DNA from: Mojavia pulchra JT2-VF2
GTDB lineage: Bacteria > Cyanobacteriota > Cyanobacteriia > Cyanobacteriales > Nostocaceae
Direction: 5' to 3'
DNA length: 64,000 bases
NCBI GenBank assembly: GCA_019359325.1
Contig: JAHHHN010000007.1
Coordinates: 124,001-188,000, forward strand
A program made the position numbers and the translations under genes. Shown here in pieces: positions 9,174 to 18,351 of the stretch. The notes beneath the pieces are model-generated. The model ran no database searches, had not been told where the DNA came from, and saw nothing but the letters and a program-made list of their open reading frames with translations. Numbering within the stretch: position 1 is the stretch's first letter; every line of letters starts with the position of its first letter.

Positions 9174-10168
9174 AGTTTTTGCCTTTAATCTCAGTTTAGC
9201 GATCGCCTGCAATTTGTGCTTCAAATAACTGTTTATCTAATCTGTAAATTCTGCTGCTATTTGAAGGCGAATTTTATTTTAATTTTATATAGAAAAATTA
9301 AGTTTTGCCAGAAATTTTCATTAGCCTTGCTCTTTTCATAAGCTTGGAACCCTTGCTATATAAAAGTTATATGCGATAGTTAATATCATTATTAGCTAAA
9401 AACTTAAGAAAATATGAATTACATTTTTCCCTAAAAAAAAATGATATGTTGGATACAGAATTGAATTTCGCACGTATCTGGAGTAGGCTACGTCGTGCTA
9501 CTCCAGTTTTTCCCCCCTCAATCCCCTGTAAATGCTGGCTTTGGGTGAGGTTTGGGGGAAATTTGAGTACAGCCAAAAACGCCCACAAAGAATTTGAAAT
9601 AGCGCTCAAACCCTTGCTGGTATTGAGTATTCGCTGAGTACAAAGAAATCCTGTACCCCACTCCAGAAATACTCGTACCCCAATAGGAAAATACTCGTAC
9701 CTCTACCCGAAATAAAATTTTTTAATTCTTGAAATAACTGATAAACAAGGGTTTGAGGATTTGAGTACAAGCTTAATAAATCCAATAAATTCTATCCTAC
9801 ATAGACATACTGCCGGAGTGAGAGACGGCTGATATAAATCTTTTATCGCCAATCACTTAACGCTTCTAAGCAAAAGCGAAGAGTGACTGGAGGGATGAGA
9901 TAGCACCATGCCTCTATGAATAGAAGTCGCGGCTGTACGCACAAACTCTACCCACGACCCAAACGTTGACACACACCAGCCGAGAATCAAGGATTGTATA
10001 GCCTGCCTACTCTGCGAGCGATCGCTTTAATCAGCGTCTATGCTAGCGCAAACGAGTAAACCCTTGCGGGCAATGTGATTACAGTCGCGGCTTCAATTTC
10101 TAGGCATAAAGAGTAGCAACGGCATCTCTCACAGTGGCATCCAGTCCACCGACATTTTGCGAAATTCA
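9174..10168. promoter_or_regulatory. Long intergenic region with structured nifB leader
   Basis: About 1 kb without a recognisable gene upstream of nifB. Between 9640 and 9720 short direct repeats of TACTCGTACC type occur. A stem-loop is visible at 9849-9890: CCAATCACT pairs with AGTGACTGG, with inner CGCTT/AAGCG. A segment near 9812 (TGAGAGACGGC) is roughly complementary to one near 10118-10130 (GGCATCTCTCACAG), so the whole 9.81-10.14 kb stretch could fold as one leader RNA. The nifB promoter, likely bound by the nif activator CnfR, should lie here, but no consensus could be assigned. Confidence 0.5.
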
Positions 10169-11611
10169 ATGACACTACCGGCTACAGGACTCCTCACCTC
10201 CTCCAATCAGGAACCGACAACTACCCAAGCAAAATCAGGTGGTTGCGGATGCGATAGCAGCGCCACCGTGGAAATGGACGAAAAGCTCAAAGAACGCATT
10301 GCCAAGCATCCTTGTTATAGTGAAGACGCCCATCATCACTACGCTAGAATGCACGTTGCAGTTGCACCAGCCTGTAACATTCAATGCAACTACTGCAACC
10401 GCAAATTTGACTGCGCTAATGAAAGTCGCCCTGGTGTGGTTAGCGAGTTGCTAACTCCAGAAGAAGCCGCGCACAAAGTTTTGGTGATTGCAGGTAAGAT
10501 TCCCCAGATGACAGTTTTGGGAATTGCAGGCCCTGGTGATCCACTGGCGAACCCAGAAAAGACTTTCCGCACCTTTGAGTTGATTGCAGACAAAGCACCA
10601 GATATTAAGCTTTGCCTATCAACCAATGGTTTGATGCTAACCGAATACGTTGATCGCATCAAACAATTAAATATAGATCACGTTACTGTTACCCTTAACA
10701 CCATAGACCCAGAAATCGGCGCACAGATTTATTCTTGGGTTCACTATAAGCGTAAACGTTACAGAGGCGTTGAGGGAGCTAAGATTCTGCTCGAAAAGCA
10801 GATGGAAGGATTGCAAGCCCTCAAAGAAGCCGACATCTTGTGCAAAGTCAACTCGGTAATGATTCCGGGGATTAATGACCAGCACTTGGTGGAAGTGAAT
10901 AAATTTATTCGTGAAAACGGCGCATTCCTGCACAACATCATGCCGTTGATTTCTGCACCAGAACACGGCACACACTTCGGCTTAACCGGTCAGCGCGGCC
11001 CTACTACCAAAGAACTCAAAGAAGTTCAAGACAATTGCGCCGGCAACATGAAGATGATGCGTCACTGTCGTCAATGCCGAGCCGATGCTGTAGGATTATT
11101 AGGAGAAGACCGCAGCCAAGAATTTACCAAAGATAAATTCTTAGAAATGGCTCCAGAATATAACCTGGAACAACGCCAAGAAGTTCACGAAGGTATTGAG
11201 AAATTTAAAGAAGAACTTAAAGCAGCCAAAGACAAGGCGCTAGCTGGCAAGAAATTTGCTAACAATCCCAAAATCCTCGTTGCAGTAGCAACCAAAGGTA
11301 GTGGATTAGTTAACCAGCACTTCGGTCATGCGAAAGAATTCCAGATTTACGAAGTGGATGGTAGTGAAGTTCGCTTTATCAGTCATCGTAAAATTGACCA
11401 TTATTGCCAAGGTGGGTTTGGAGAAGAAGCCACTCTAGACTACATTATTAAAGCGATCGCAGATTGCAAAGCGGTTTTAGTCTCCAAAATTGGAAACTGT
11501 CCCAAAGAAGAATTGCACAAAGCTGGCATACAGACTGTTGAAGCTTACGACGTCATTGAGAAGGTTGCTTTGGAATTTTACGAGCAATATGTCGAAGGAC
11601 TAGGGAAATAG
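10169..11611 (+). CDS. nifB: Nitrogenase cofactor biosynthesis protein NifB
   Basis: Radical-SAM enzyme that fuses two [4Fe-4S] clusters and inserts the central carbon and a sulfur to make NifB-co, the precursor of FeMo-co. The 480 residues (from the ATG; a TTG four codons upstream is less likely) hold the CxxxCxxC motif [15 protein letters not shown] near residues 68-80, GGC-type N-terminal cysteines, and a C-terminal NifX-like domain from about 365 ([20 protein letters not shown]). All features of an active protein are present. It is first in the nifB-fdxN-nifSU operon, which the 40-kb element splits. fdxN follows after a 176-bp STRR spacer. Confidence 0.98.
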   Translation: MTLPATGLLTSSNQEPTTTQAKSGGCGCDSSATVEMDEKLKERIAKHPCYSEDAHHHYARMHVAVAPACNIQCNYCNRKFDCANESRPGVVSELLTPEEAAHKVLVIAGKIPQMTVLGIAGPGDPLANPEKTFRTFELIADKAPDIKLCLSTNGLMLTEYVDRIKQLNIDHVTVTLNTIDPEIGAQIYSWVHYKRKRYRGVEGAKILLEKQMEGLQALKEADILCKVNSVMIPGINDQHLVEVNKFIRENGAFLHNIMPLISAPEHGTHFGLTGQRGPTTKELKEVQDNCAGNMKMMRHCRQCRADAVGLLGEDRSQEFTKDKFLEMAPEYNLEQRQEVHEGIEKFKEELKAAKDKALAGKKFANNPKILVAVATKGSGLVNQHFGHAKEFQIYEVDGSEVRFISHRKIDHYCQGGFGEEATLDYIIKAIADCKAVLVSKIGNCPKEELHKAGIQTVEAYDVIEKVALEFYEQYVEGLGK

Positions 11612-11787
11612 GGACTGGGGACTAGGGGTTAGGGATTGGGGACTAGGGACTAGGAATTAGGGATTAGGAAATGGGAAGAGTTTTCCCAATCACCAATACC
11701 CAGTACCCAATACCCAGTACCCAGTACCCAGTACCCAATACCCAGTACCCAACGCCCAATCCCCAACCCCCAGAAAGGAGAATAGTC
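11612..11787. repeat. STRR hairpin between nifB and fdxN
   Basis: GGGACTGGGGACTAGG-type heptamers (11612-11665) face complementary CCCAGTACCCAATA-type heptamers (11697-11770), so the transcript can form a long imperfect hairpin. The fdxN ribosome site AAAGGAG (11774-11780) follows. Similar hairpins lie in other nif spacers of this window. Confidence 0.8.
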
Positions 11788-12105
11788 ATGGCTTACAAAA
11801 TCACTAGCCAATGTATTTCCTGCGATCTGTGTCTGTCTGTATGTCCAACTGGTGCAATCAAAATAGTTGATGGTAACCGCTGGATTGATCCCGAACTTTG
11901 CACAAACTGCGTCGGTAGTTTTTATACAGTACCTCAATGTAAAGCTGGTTGTCCCACCTGCGATGGTTGCGTTAAACAACCTAGCGATTATTGGGAAGGT
12001 TGGTTTGCCAACTACAACCGCGTTTTAGCGAAATTAACTAATAAAGAAGATTACTGGGATCGTTGGTTTAACTGTTATTCAAAGAAGCTTATACTATCAA
12101 ACTAA
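11788..12105 (+). CDS. fdxN: Ferredoxin FdxN, 5' part, interrupted by the fdxN element
   Basis: Bacterial-type 2x[4Fe-4S] ferredoxin linked to nitrogen fixation, probably an electron donor in cofactor assembly. The visible frame gives 105 residues: [12 protein letters not shown] is the first cluster motif, followed by a second Cys set ([20 protein letters not shown]). After WFNCYS the sequence enters the element and ends KKLILSN. Joined at TATTC to 52040-52097 the frame reads on as RKFSEQLQKRQPQMKYEG and stops, giving 116 residues. The start follows AAAGGAG; an upstream extension is only repeat DNA. Both clusters stay intact in the unexcised form, so the main cost of the insertion is loss of operon continuity. 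Confidence 0.96.
   Translation: MAYKITSQCISCDLCLSVCPTGAIKIVDGNRWIDPELCTNCVGSFYTVPQCKAGCPTCDGCVKQPSDYWEGWFANYNRVLAKLTNKEDYWDRWFNCYSKKLILSN
12076..12101 (+). other. Left attachment site of the fdxN element
   Basis: Core TATTC (12076-12080) is followed, inside the element, by GAAG (12084-12087), five bases, and ACTATCAAA (12093-12101). The same arm occurs in inverted orientation at the right end with identical internal spacing. These arms are good candidates for XisF binding sites. Confidence 0.8.
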
Positions 12106-12320
12106 AGAAAATTTGTTGAGGATATAAGCTTGTACCTCACGGTAAACCGTTTCACATCCCACATCTCGACTTCAATGCCCTGTGGAGTATTTATCTGTCG
12201 CAGATCATCTAGTTGGGCTAACAGTAACAGGACTTACGCAGGCAGGGTAAAAGCATCTCAATCAGGTTTGACACAAGAAATTAGAAGAATCTAAAGTATT
12301 GCCAATTAAACACCCTCTAA

Positions 12321-13227
12321 GAGGATGTTTGGAAAGTCAAAAAAAGCTCAAGTAACGATATTCTGTCAGTAGATAAAAATGCGACAGCGTTACTTGAGCC
12401 ATGTCTAAATCATACCCAACGGACTTGACAGATGAACAATGGGAATTGTTATCGGTGCTTATCCCTCCGGAAAATCCAGGGTGTCGTCCCCGTTGCGTTG
12501 ACCTACGTGCGGTGATTAGTGCCATCTTTTATATTCTTTGTGCAGGTTGTGCATGGCGTATGTTGCCACATGACTTCCCCTTCAGGGCAAACGGTCTACT
12601 ATTACTTCCGAAAATGGCGTATAGATGGTACATGGGAGGTGATGAACCATAAACTTCAACAATGGGTACGTGTCCTAGAAGAGCGAGAACCAAACCCAAC
12701 TGCTGCAACCGTTGATTGTCAATCTGTAGAAAATGGAACAATGGTATCGCAAGCCGTCGGTTTTGATTCGGGAAAACTGGTTAAGGGACGTAAACGGCAT
12801 TTCCTTGTTGACACGCTTGGATTGGTTTTAATGGTTGTAGTTACCTCGGCTTATGAATCAGATCAAGCCGGAGCGAGAAAATTATTCACGCAAGCAAAGA
12901 ACAGAATTAGCGCTCGCCTAACACGGTTAGTTTGTATTTGGGTTGATGCTGGATACCAAGGTGAGGGGTTTATGAAATGGGTCATGGACACTTACCGTTG
13001 GATTCTGGAGGTTGTACGCCGTCCCGTTGATGCTAAAGGCTTTGTTCTGCTGCCAAAACGTTGGGTTGTTGAGCGTAGTTTTGGTTGGTTTAATTGGTGT
13101 CGTCGTTTAAGTCCCGACTACGAAATTTTACCGCAAACGCATGAAACATTTGTGCAAATTGCAATGATTCGGTTAATGCTGAGAAGACTCGCTTAATAGA
13201 TTCCTTTAATACTTTCCAAACATCCTC
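12321..13227 (+). mobile_element. IS5-family insertion sequence, 907 bp
   Basis: Perfect 17-bp terminal inverted repeats (GAGGATGTTTGGAAAGT at the left, its complement at 13211-13227) flanked by TAA on both sides, consistent with a short target duplication. The interior encodes a two-frame DDE transposase. Ends and gene look complete, so it may be active. A 255-bp element with near-identical ends lies at 41756-42010 within the same fdxN element. Confidence 0.92.
12401..13196 (+). CDS. IS5-family transposase, two frames (+1 shift)
   Basis: The N-terminal frame (from [17 protein letters not shown]) and the C-terminal frame join near 12576-12582 at a CCC-T stretch, where a +1 shift gives [15 protein letters not shown]. 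The combined protein has the DDE residues in [17 protein letters not shown] and [15 protein letters not shown]. Frameshifting is used by some IS5-group elements to make full transposase, so this may be programmed rather than a mutation; sequence alone does not decide. Total length about 265 residues, normal for the group. Confidence 0.9.
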
Positions 13228-13682
13228 TAAGAACCTGAATCATATAATTATTGCTCTTTCATCACTCTCATGAGGAATAACAGGAAAAAGCGTCGTAGAC
13301 TGACTAATATTTGAGCTACGCGATCACCATGTAAAACCAAGGTTACAGATAGTTTAATCACTTCTATTTCAGGTTCTAATCTCTCTAGTGACGTAATCTT
13401 GGATGCAATAAAAAACACTATTCAATTTAGCATATATAGTAGTTATTTACTAAATAATTTTGTATCCTCAAATTTAACCTTACGTTAATAAAAAAATAAA
13501 TTATCTTTCGATTAAATTATGATAGGTTCATTTTTGGTAGCTTTTACAAGCAGTTAACAAAAGGTGAAAAGTACTAAAACCAAAAAACTACTAAACTCAC
13601 AAGTGCAAATTTGAGTTCATGCTCTTACTTCAGTTATTTTTCTGCCTACTTGATGAGATTTGCAACAACGTATAAATAAGAC
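13228..13682. other. AT-rich intergenic region upstream of the ketosynthase
   Basis: No gene or repeat is recognised. The region just before 13683 is AT-rich and could hold the ketosynthase promoter, but no confident -10/-35 pair can be assigned. Confidence 0.35.
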
Positions 13683-14945
13683 TTGATGATGGAAAATTTG
13701 CAGTTAAAGCGTGTAGTAATTACAGGTTTAGGAGCAATTACCCCCATAGGAAACACGGTAGCAGACTATTGGCAGGGGCTAGTGCAAGGCCGTAGTGGCG
13801 TTGCACCTATTAGGTGTTTTGATGCCTCAAAACACGACTGTCAGATTGCAGCAGAGGTCAAAGGCTTTGATCCATGTGATTATTTAGAGCGCAAGGAAGT
13901 CAAACGTATGGATCGCTATGCTCACTTTGCAGTCTGTGCTAGCCTGCAAGCGATCACAGATGCCAAGTTTACCATCAGTGAATTAAATGCCCCTTTAGTT
14001 GGGGTAATCATCGGTAATGGTTGTGGAGGCATGAATGTTTTTGAAAAACAACAAGAAATTTACCTAACCAAAGGCCCCGACCGATGCAGTCCTTTTTTGA
14101 TACCAATGTTTATTGCTAATATGGCTGCTGGATTAGTAGCAATTCATACAGGAGCAAAAGGACCTAACTCTTGTACAGTCACCGCCTGTGCTGCAGGGGC
14201 GAATGCTATAGGAGAGGCTTTTCGTTTAATTCAACAGGGTTATGCTCAAGCTATGATCTGTGGTGGTACAGAAGCACCCATTACCCCTTTATTAGTTGCT
14301 GGATTTGCTGCTGCCAAGGCTCTATCAACTCGTAACGAAGAACCAACTTACGCTTCTCGTCCTTTTAACTATGACCGCGATGGGTTTGTCATGGGGGAAG
14401 GAGCTGGGATTCTGTTGCTAGAAGAACTAGAACACGCCAAAAGCCGTGGAGCTAACATCTATGCAGAAATCATTGGCTATGGGATGACCTGTGATGCTTA
14501 CCACATGACATCTCCTATTCTTGGAGGTATAGGAGCTGCTAAGGCTATGGAATTAGTAATCAAAGATGCTGGTTCGTCTGTGAATCAAGTCAGTTACATA
14601 AATGCTCATGGTACTAGTACGTTTGCCAATGATGTCAATGAAACCTTAGCAATCAAAAAAGCATTAGGGCAACACGCTTATAATATTGGTATTAGTTCAA
14701 CAAAATCCATGACTGGTCACCTTTTGGGCGGTTCTGGAGGTATTGAAGCAGTCGCCACAGTATTGACAGTTGCAAAAGATGAAATTCCTCCTACTATCAA
14801 TTTAGATTCTCCCGATCCACAATGTGATTTGGATTATGTTCCACACCAAAGTCGAAAACAAAAGGTAGACTTAGCTATTTCTAATTCCTTTGGTTTTGGT
14901 GGTCACAATGTCAGCCTAGCTTTTAAAAAATTCCCAGATTCTTAA
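13683..14945 (+). CDS. Beta-ketoacyl-ACP synthase II-type enzyme (FabF-like)
   Basis: Condenses malonyl-ACP with an acyl-ACP to lengthen fatty-acyl or polyketide chains. The 420 residues contain the full Cys-His-His triad: Cys169 in TACAAGA, His309 in INAHGTSTF, His346 in KSMTGHLLGGSGG. The fold is single-domain, like FabF, without acyltransferase or ACP parts. It is a second, mobile-element copy of a housekeeping-type activity, so a dedicated product is likely. Lipid genes (FAAL-reductase, desaturases) lie 5-10 kb downstream in the same element and same direction, which suggests but does not prove one pathway. Start choice among the first three Met codons is arbitrary. Confidence 0.9.
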   Translation: MMMENLQLKRVVITGLGAITPIGNTVADYWQGLVQGRSGVAPIRCFDASKHDCQIAAEVKGFDPCDYLERKEVKRMDRYAHFAVCASLQAITDAKFTISELNAPLVGVIIGNGCGGMNVFEKQQEIYLTKGPDRCSPFLIPMFIANMAAGLVAIHTGAKGPNSCTVTACAAGANAIGEAFRLIQQGYAQAMICGGTEAPITPLLVAGFAAAKALSTRNEEPTYASRPFNYDRDGFVMGEGAGILLLEELEHAKSRGANIYAEIIGYGMTCDAYHMTSPILGGIGAAKAMELVIKDAGSSVNQVSYINAHGTSTFANDVNETLAIKKALGQHAYNIGISSTKSMTGHLLGGSGGIEAVATVLTVAKDEIPPTINLDSPDPQCDLDYVPHQSRKQKVDLAISNSFGFGGHNVSLAFKKFPDS

Positions 14946-15258
14946 TTGTATTAAAACCTAGTAACTGTTACCTTTGTCCGCACAATGTAAACATGATCAT
15001 GTTTCTCAAGTTTTAGTTCATTTTTGTGCCTTTTTTGACGACGAATGAATCTTTGCTTGCTCAATAAACACTGGAATATTCACCGAAAACTCACCATTCT
15101 AGTATCCTTTGTTCTAAGGAAACTTAAACAAAACTGAAGAATAAAAAAGAGTATAATGCTTAATTAACATAGCTTTCACGCCGAAGCAATCTTATGAAAT
15201 AAACCACACCAGGAGCATCAAGAAGCCAAGGGATGGTTAGAACCAAGAGAATACTTCA
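14946..15258. other. Intergenic region
   Basis: No gene or repeat is recognised. AT-rich DNA between the ketosynthase and the membrane protein gene; no clear terminator is seen. Confidence 0.35.
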
Positions 15259-15948
15259 ATGAATGAAACTCAAGACAATAATTCTGAGCAGAAAGAACCT
15301 ATTGCTCATCTTCGGAGAGTAGCAGATATAATCTTCGCTCTGGCAATGGCGGAGTGCTTCTTAGCTCTAGATTTTCCAGATAAGCTTCAGCAGCCTACAA
15401 ACTCACAAGTTATCACATTTTTATTCGCTCAAATTAAACCACTTACTAGTTATGCGATCGCATTTATGATTGTAGGTTTTTATTGGGTAGAGCATATCAA
15501 GCAATTCAAGTATTACAAAAAATCAGATACTATTCATATCTCACTCTATCTACTCTATCTGATGGGAATGTTTTTGATTCCTTATTCTGATACTTTAATC
15601 ATTTATTTTCCAGAAAATGCCCTCGTCAAAATATGCTTCAGCATCAACACTACGTTCATTGGGCTAATCTCATTTTTGAACTGGACTTATGCGTCTCACA
15701 AACACCGACTCATTACTGATGAAATAAGCAGTGCAACTATCATCTTGACGCGATGGAGAATCTTGATAGAGCCTATTTTTTCGTTATTGACGATAGGAGT
15801 TGCTATTATAGATCAAGCTTGGTGGGAATATGTCTGGTTTTTGTTGCCAATTCCTTACTTATGGATTGAGAAGATTTTTGGCAAGAGTTATGATGAAAAC
15901 GAGCAGCAAGGTGGCAATTCTTCTGAGAAGAAATTTTTTTGGCCATAA
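15259..15948 (+). CDS. TMEM175/DUF1211-like membrane protein
   Basis: A 229-residue membrane protein with about five to six hydrophobic segments. The segment RRVADIIFALAMAECFLALD resembles the first helix of the bacterial TMEM175 (DUF1211) potassium-channel family, but the usual FSD filter-region motif is replaced by ADI, so channel activity is doubtful. The charged C-terminus ends in a Ser/Glu/Lys tail. It is preceded by AAGAGAATACTTCA without a strong ribosome site. It could also be an unrelated membrane protein. No operon partner is evident. Confidence 0.6.
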   Translation: MNETQDNNSEQKEPIAHLRRVADIIFALAMAECFLALDFPDKLQQPTNSQVITFLFAQIKPLTSYAIAFMIVGFYWVEHIKQFKYYKKSDTIHISLYLLYLMGMFLIPYSDTLIIYFPENALVKICFSINTTFIGLISFLNWTYASHKHRLITDEISSATIILTRWRILIEPIFSLLTIGVAIIDQAWWEYVWFLLPIPYLWIEKIFGKSYDENEQQGGNSSEKKFFWP

Positions 15949-16322
15949 ATAAATTAAAAACTATAGATCCCCGACTTCTCAAATAAGCCAGGGGTCAAAC
16001 AAAATACTGAGTTAGAAAAGAAGGCGACAGTAGGGACGTACATTTTTACCCCCCTACGGTTGATCCATATATAACCTAAAACGCACCTAAATTAAATGTT
16101 GGAGTCGGCATCCCTGCCCACTCCACAAGAGTTAACCTAATTTAGGTTATACAGTTTAAATGCGGAACAGTTTAGCAAATAAATATGCCGTTGCTGAATT
16201 AGCGGATGATTCTTGTGGGGTAGGCCGGATAGCCTGCCCCAGAAATATAACAGATGCATCTCGCAAAATTAGCAATATTATGCCGCTTGCTATGCAACAC
16301 CGCAAATATTATTGAAAGCCAA
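15949..16322. repeat. Intergenic region with small palindromic elements
   Basis: TATAACCTAAA (16070-16080) pairs with TTTAGGTTATA (16141-16151). A weak copy of the GCGTTGCTGA-type MITE follows at about 16187-16281. Nothing else is recognised. Confidence 0.45.
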
Positions 16323-16548
16323 TTTACGAGGGTAAGTTCATGTATTAACGTCCTTGTCTCTAGGGTTTGGCAAAAACAATAAGTCCTAAAAATTCCTTCC
16401 CGATTTGTCACAAGGCTTTTTTTGACATACTACCGCAGTATCAAGGGTTTGAGCGGAAAACATACCTTGTAAGCTCAACGCTTATGTATCGGTTATTTTG
16501 CCATTTTTGCCAAAATTTTTTTAACCTCTTATTTTGGCGAAGGTATTG
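16323..16548 (+). repeat. Dispersed ~225-bp repeat, copy A
   Basis: Begins TTTACGAGGGTAAGTTCATG and ends near TTTTGGCGAAGGTATTG. It is strongly similar to 29727-29951 in the same orientation (shared GGTTTGGCAAAAACAATAAG, AAAAATTCCTT and GGTTATTTTGC). No protein family is recognised in either strand. The two copies bracket the TetR-Coq4-FAAL-desaturase-transporter-Uma2 block. Confidence 0.8.
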
Positions 16549-16570
16549 AAATTGGTATCAATTTTATTTC

Positions 16571-16728
16571 TGGCGTTGCTGATTAGTAGGATGATTTTTG
16601 CCTCACGCAGAGAGAAGTTCCGGTGCGGGGTTCGCCCCGTTGAGCAAACTTCGGTGGACGCAGAGGCGCGGAGAATAAGAGTTTGAGAGATTAAATTTTT
16701 AATTTTCATCCTCATATTCAGCAATGCC
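16571..16728. repeat. MITE-like palindromic element (GGCGTTGCTGA ends)
   Basis: The 23-bp left end begins GGCGTTGCTGATTAG and the right end, on the complement, begins GGCATTGCTGAATATG; both finish with GGATGA. The interior holds a common CACGCAGAG-type repeat. Related ends occur at 25465-25555 and, weakly, at 16187-16281. Confidence 0.7.
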
Positions 16729-16860
16729 TTATATCATGTCCGTTTAAATAACCGTCATTGCGACCGAAGGGAAGCAATCCCAAAAACTTTGCGATTGCGT
16801 CGTTTGACTTCGTTCCACTCGCAATGACATATTCAGGGTGATTTGCCGGACATCATATTA
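16729..16860. repeat. Palindromic MITE-like element downstream of tetR
   Basis: Inner arms GTCATTGCGA (16754-16763) and TCGCAATGAC (16819-16828), with outer ATGTCCG-type arms on both sides. It abuts the 3' end of the TetR gene, and its hairpin could act as a terminator. Confidence 0.65.
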
Positions 16861-16868
16861 TTTCTGTG

Positions 16869-17501
16869 TTAAATTTGGTAAGTTTGTAAGTATGCAGTAA
16901 CCAGTGTTTTCGTCTCTGCTAAGATTTGTTCACGAAAGACTTGAGCGCGGGTAAGAGAGAGCCATAGCAGCTCGTTGACAACTTTCACAATAGTTGTGGC
17001 AATTAATTCGCACTTGCCAATATTCAAAGAGGGGTTTCGCTGTTTCAGAAAATGAGCAAGTTCTTTGAGAATTTGTGAGTCGTAATTATCTAAAGTACTA
17101 ATATCGGCTGCTATCATCAAATCGATCAATTGTTCTAGTACAGCTCGATAGCCAGGATGATCGGTCGCAAACTGGTCAAAAGCGCCGACCATGCGATCGA
17201 CATAGACTTCGATTGGCGCTTCGGCTAGTTCGGAGTGAAGTTGTACAAATAGTTGATATTCTTGCTCAAAGTAATGATTTGCCCAAGCTTTGAGGATCGC
17301 TTTTTTATCAGGGAAAAACTGATAGAGCGACCCCACCGGAATGTCAGCACGAGCTGCGATCGCTCTTGTTGTAGTTTGATCGTAACCCAATTCGATAAAT
17401 AACTGCTCGGCAACACCAAGGATGTCGCGGACACGCTCTTGGCTGCGTGCTTGCTTTGGTTGTCGTCGCGTGTTTACAGGCTTTGGAAAATTATCTGTCA
17501 C
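16869..17501 (-). CDS. TetR/AcrR family transcriptional regulator
   Basis: A 210-residue repressor. The N-terminal helix-turn-helix (about 15-65) reads RVRDILGVAEQLFIELGYDQ, then TTTRAIAARADIPVGSLYQF, as in the TetR family; the C-terminal part is the ligand-binding helical domain. The first 20 residues are basic. It is divergent from the Coq4-family gene, with 100 bp between them holding two identical palindromes, so it probably represses both itself and coq4. The inducer is unknown; a lipid or quinone-like compound fits the neighbours but is inference. Confidence 0.9.
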   Translation of the reverse strand: MTDNFPKPVNTRRQPKQARSQERVRDILGVAEQLFIELGYDQTTTRAIAARADIPVGSLYQFFPDKKAILKAWANHYFEQEYQLFVQLHSELAEAPIEVYVDRMVGAFDQFATDHPGYRAVLEQLIDLMIAADISTLDNYDSQILKELAHFLKQRNPSLNIGKCELIATTIVKVVNELLWLSLTRAQVFREQILAETKTLVTAYLQTYQI

Positions 17502-17525
17502 TATTAAAAATTACCCTTGCAAAAA

Positions 17526-17566
17526 ATGAACAACGTTCATATTATAAATATATGAACAACGTTCAT
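17526..17566. promoter_or_regulatory. Double TetR operator
   Basis: Two identical 15-bp near-palindromes ATGAACAACGTTCAT at 17526-17540 and 17552-17566, 26 bp apart centre to centre, in the TetR-coq4 divergent spacer. ATGAAC/GTTCAT arms are typical of TetR-family operators. Confidence 0.85.
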
Positions 17567-17601
17567 ATATTACGATACTTCCACTCACTAAAGGTAATCC
17601 T

Positions 17602-18351
17602 ATGGAGTTTATGAATTACCAGTATTTACCGTTCACAAGTTATCGCGGCGCAGAACCACAAGCCAGTAGCTCAATATGGACGAGTGCCAAAAACTTCTTT
17701 CGTATCTTCAAAACTACAAAAGCATTCTTAAAAGTACTTCTTGATGACAGAGGAAATCTGGATTTAATTGAGGAGCTGAGTACTAGCCTAGTTGACAATC
17801 GTGCCTTCGAGCTTGCTGTTGAGAAGATGAAAGCCAAGCCAGAAGTCGCTGCAATTATTGCTGAACGCTATATAGCTCCTCCCCACGATCTCAAAGCCTT
17901 GTTGCAATATCCTCAAGATTCCCTGGGCTATACCTACGCCAGCAGCTTGAAACAGGCAGGTTTCCATACACTAGCGGCGAAAGTCAAAATTGATTCAGAT
18001 ACTAGTTATGTAGAAAATCGTTGGTACCAAACCCACGACATTTGGCACATTATTACCGGATTCGACACTAGTGAAATCGGTGAAATTGGTTTGCAAGCTT
18101 TCTACCTAGCGCAGTTTCAGCTACCGCTTGCAAGTATGCTCATCGCTAATAGCTTGATCGCTACCACGTTGCTACAACCAGAGGAACTATCTCTACTTCT
18201 AGGTGCGATCGCCAAGGGATGGGAAATGGGGCAAACAGCTAAACCACTGATTGCTCAAAAATGGGAAGAAGCCTGGGAAAAACCAGTTGCTGTATGGCGC
18301 GCAGAACTGAATGTTCAACCTATTTTCCAGATTGAACCTGTGCTGGCCTGA
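17602..18351 (+). CDS. Coq4-family protein
   Basis: A 249-residue protein of the Coq4 family. The signature HDxxHxxxG is present as H145-D146-I-W-H149-I-I-T-G153, which binds a divalent metal in Coq4. In eukaryotes Coq4 acts in ubiquinone synthesis, with recent evidence for oxidative decarboxylation of the quinone ring; bacterial members may act on other isoprenoid or lipid substrates. There is no signal peptide. It is divergent from and probably controlled by the TetR gene. It may be an independent TetR-regulated unit or part of the downstream lipid set. The first ATG at 17602 is weakly supported; the Met at codon 4 is also possible. Confidence 0.85.
   Translation: MEFMNYQYLPFTSYRGAEPQASSSIWTSAKNFFRIFKTTKAFLKVLLDDRGNLDLIEELSTSLVDNRAFELAVEKMKAKPEVAAIIAERYIAPPHDLKALLQYPQDSLGYTYASSLKQAGFHTLAAKVKIDSDTSYVENRWYQTHDIWHIITGFDTSEIGEIGLQAFYLAQFQLPLASMLIANSLIATTLLQPEELSLLLGAIAKGWEMGQTAKPLIAQKWEEAWEKPVAVWRAELNVQPIFQIEPVLA

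Noticed and set aside
11671-11787. N-terminal extension of FdxN
   Set aside because: It translates STRR repeat DNA; the ATG at 11788 has a good ribosome site and the family start.
12106-12235. Minus-strand fragment LDDLRQINTPQGIEVEMWDV near the left end of the element
   Set aside because: Looks protein-like but has no start, is bounded by stops and matches no family that I recognise.
16199-16549. Short frames inside repeat copy A (also 29603-29815)
   Set aside because: They share sequence only because the DNA repeat is shared; no start signals or family.
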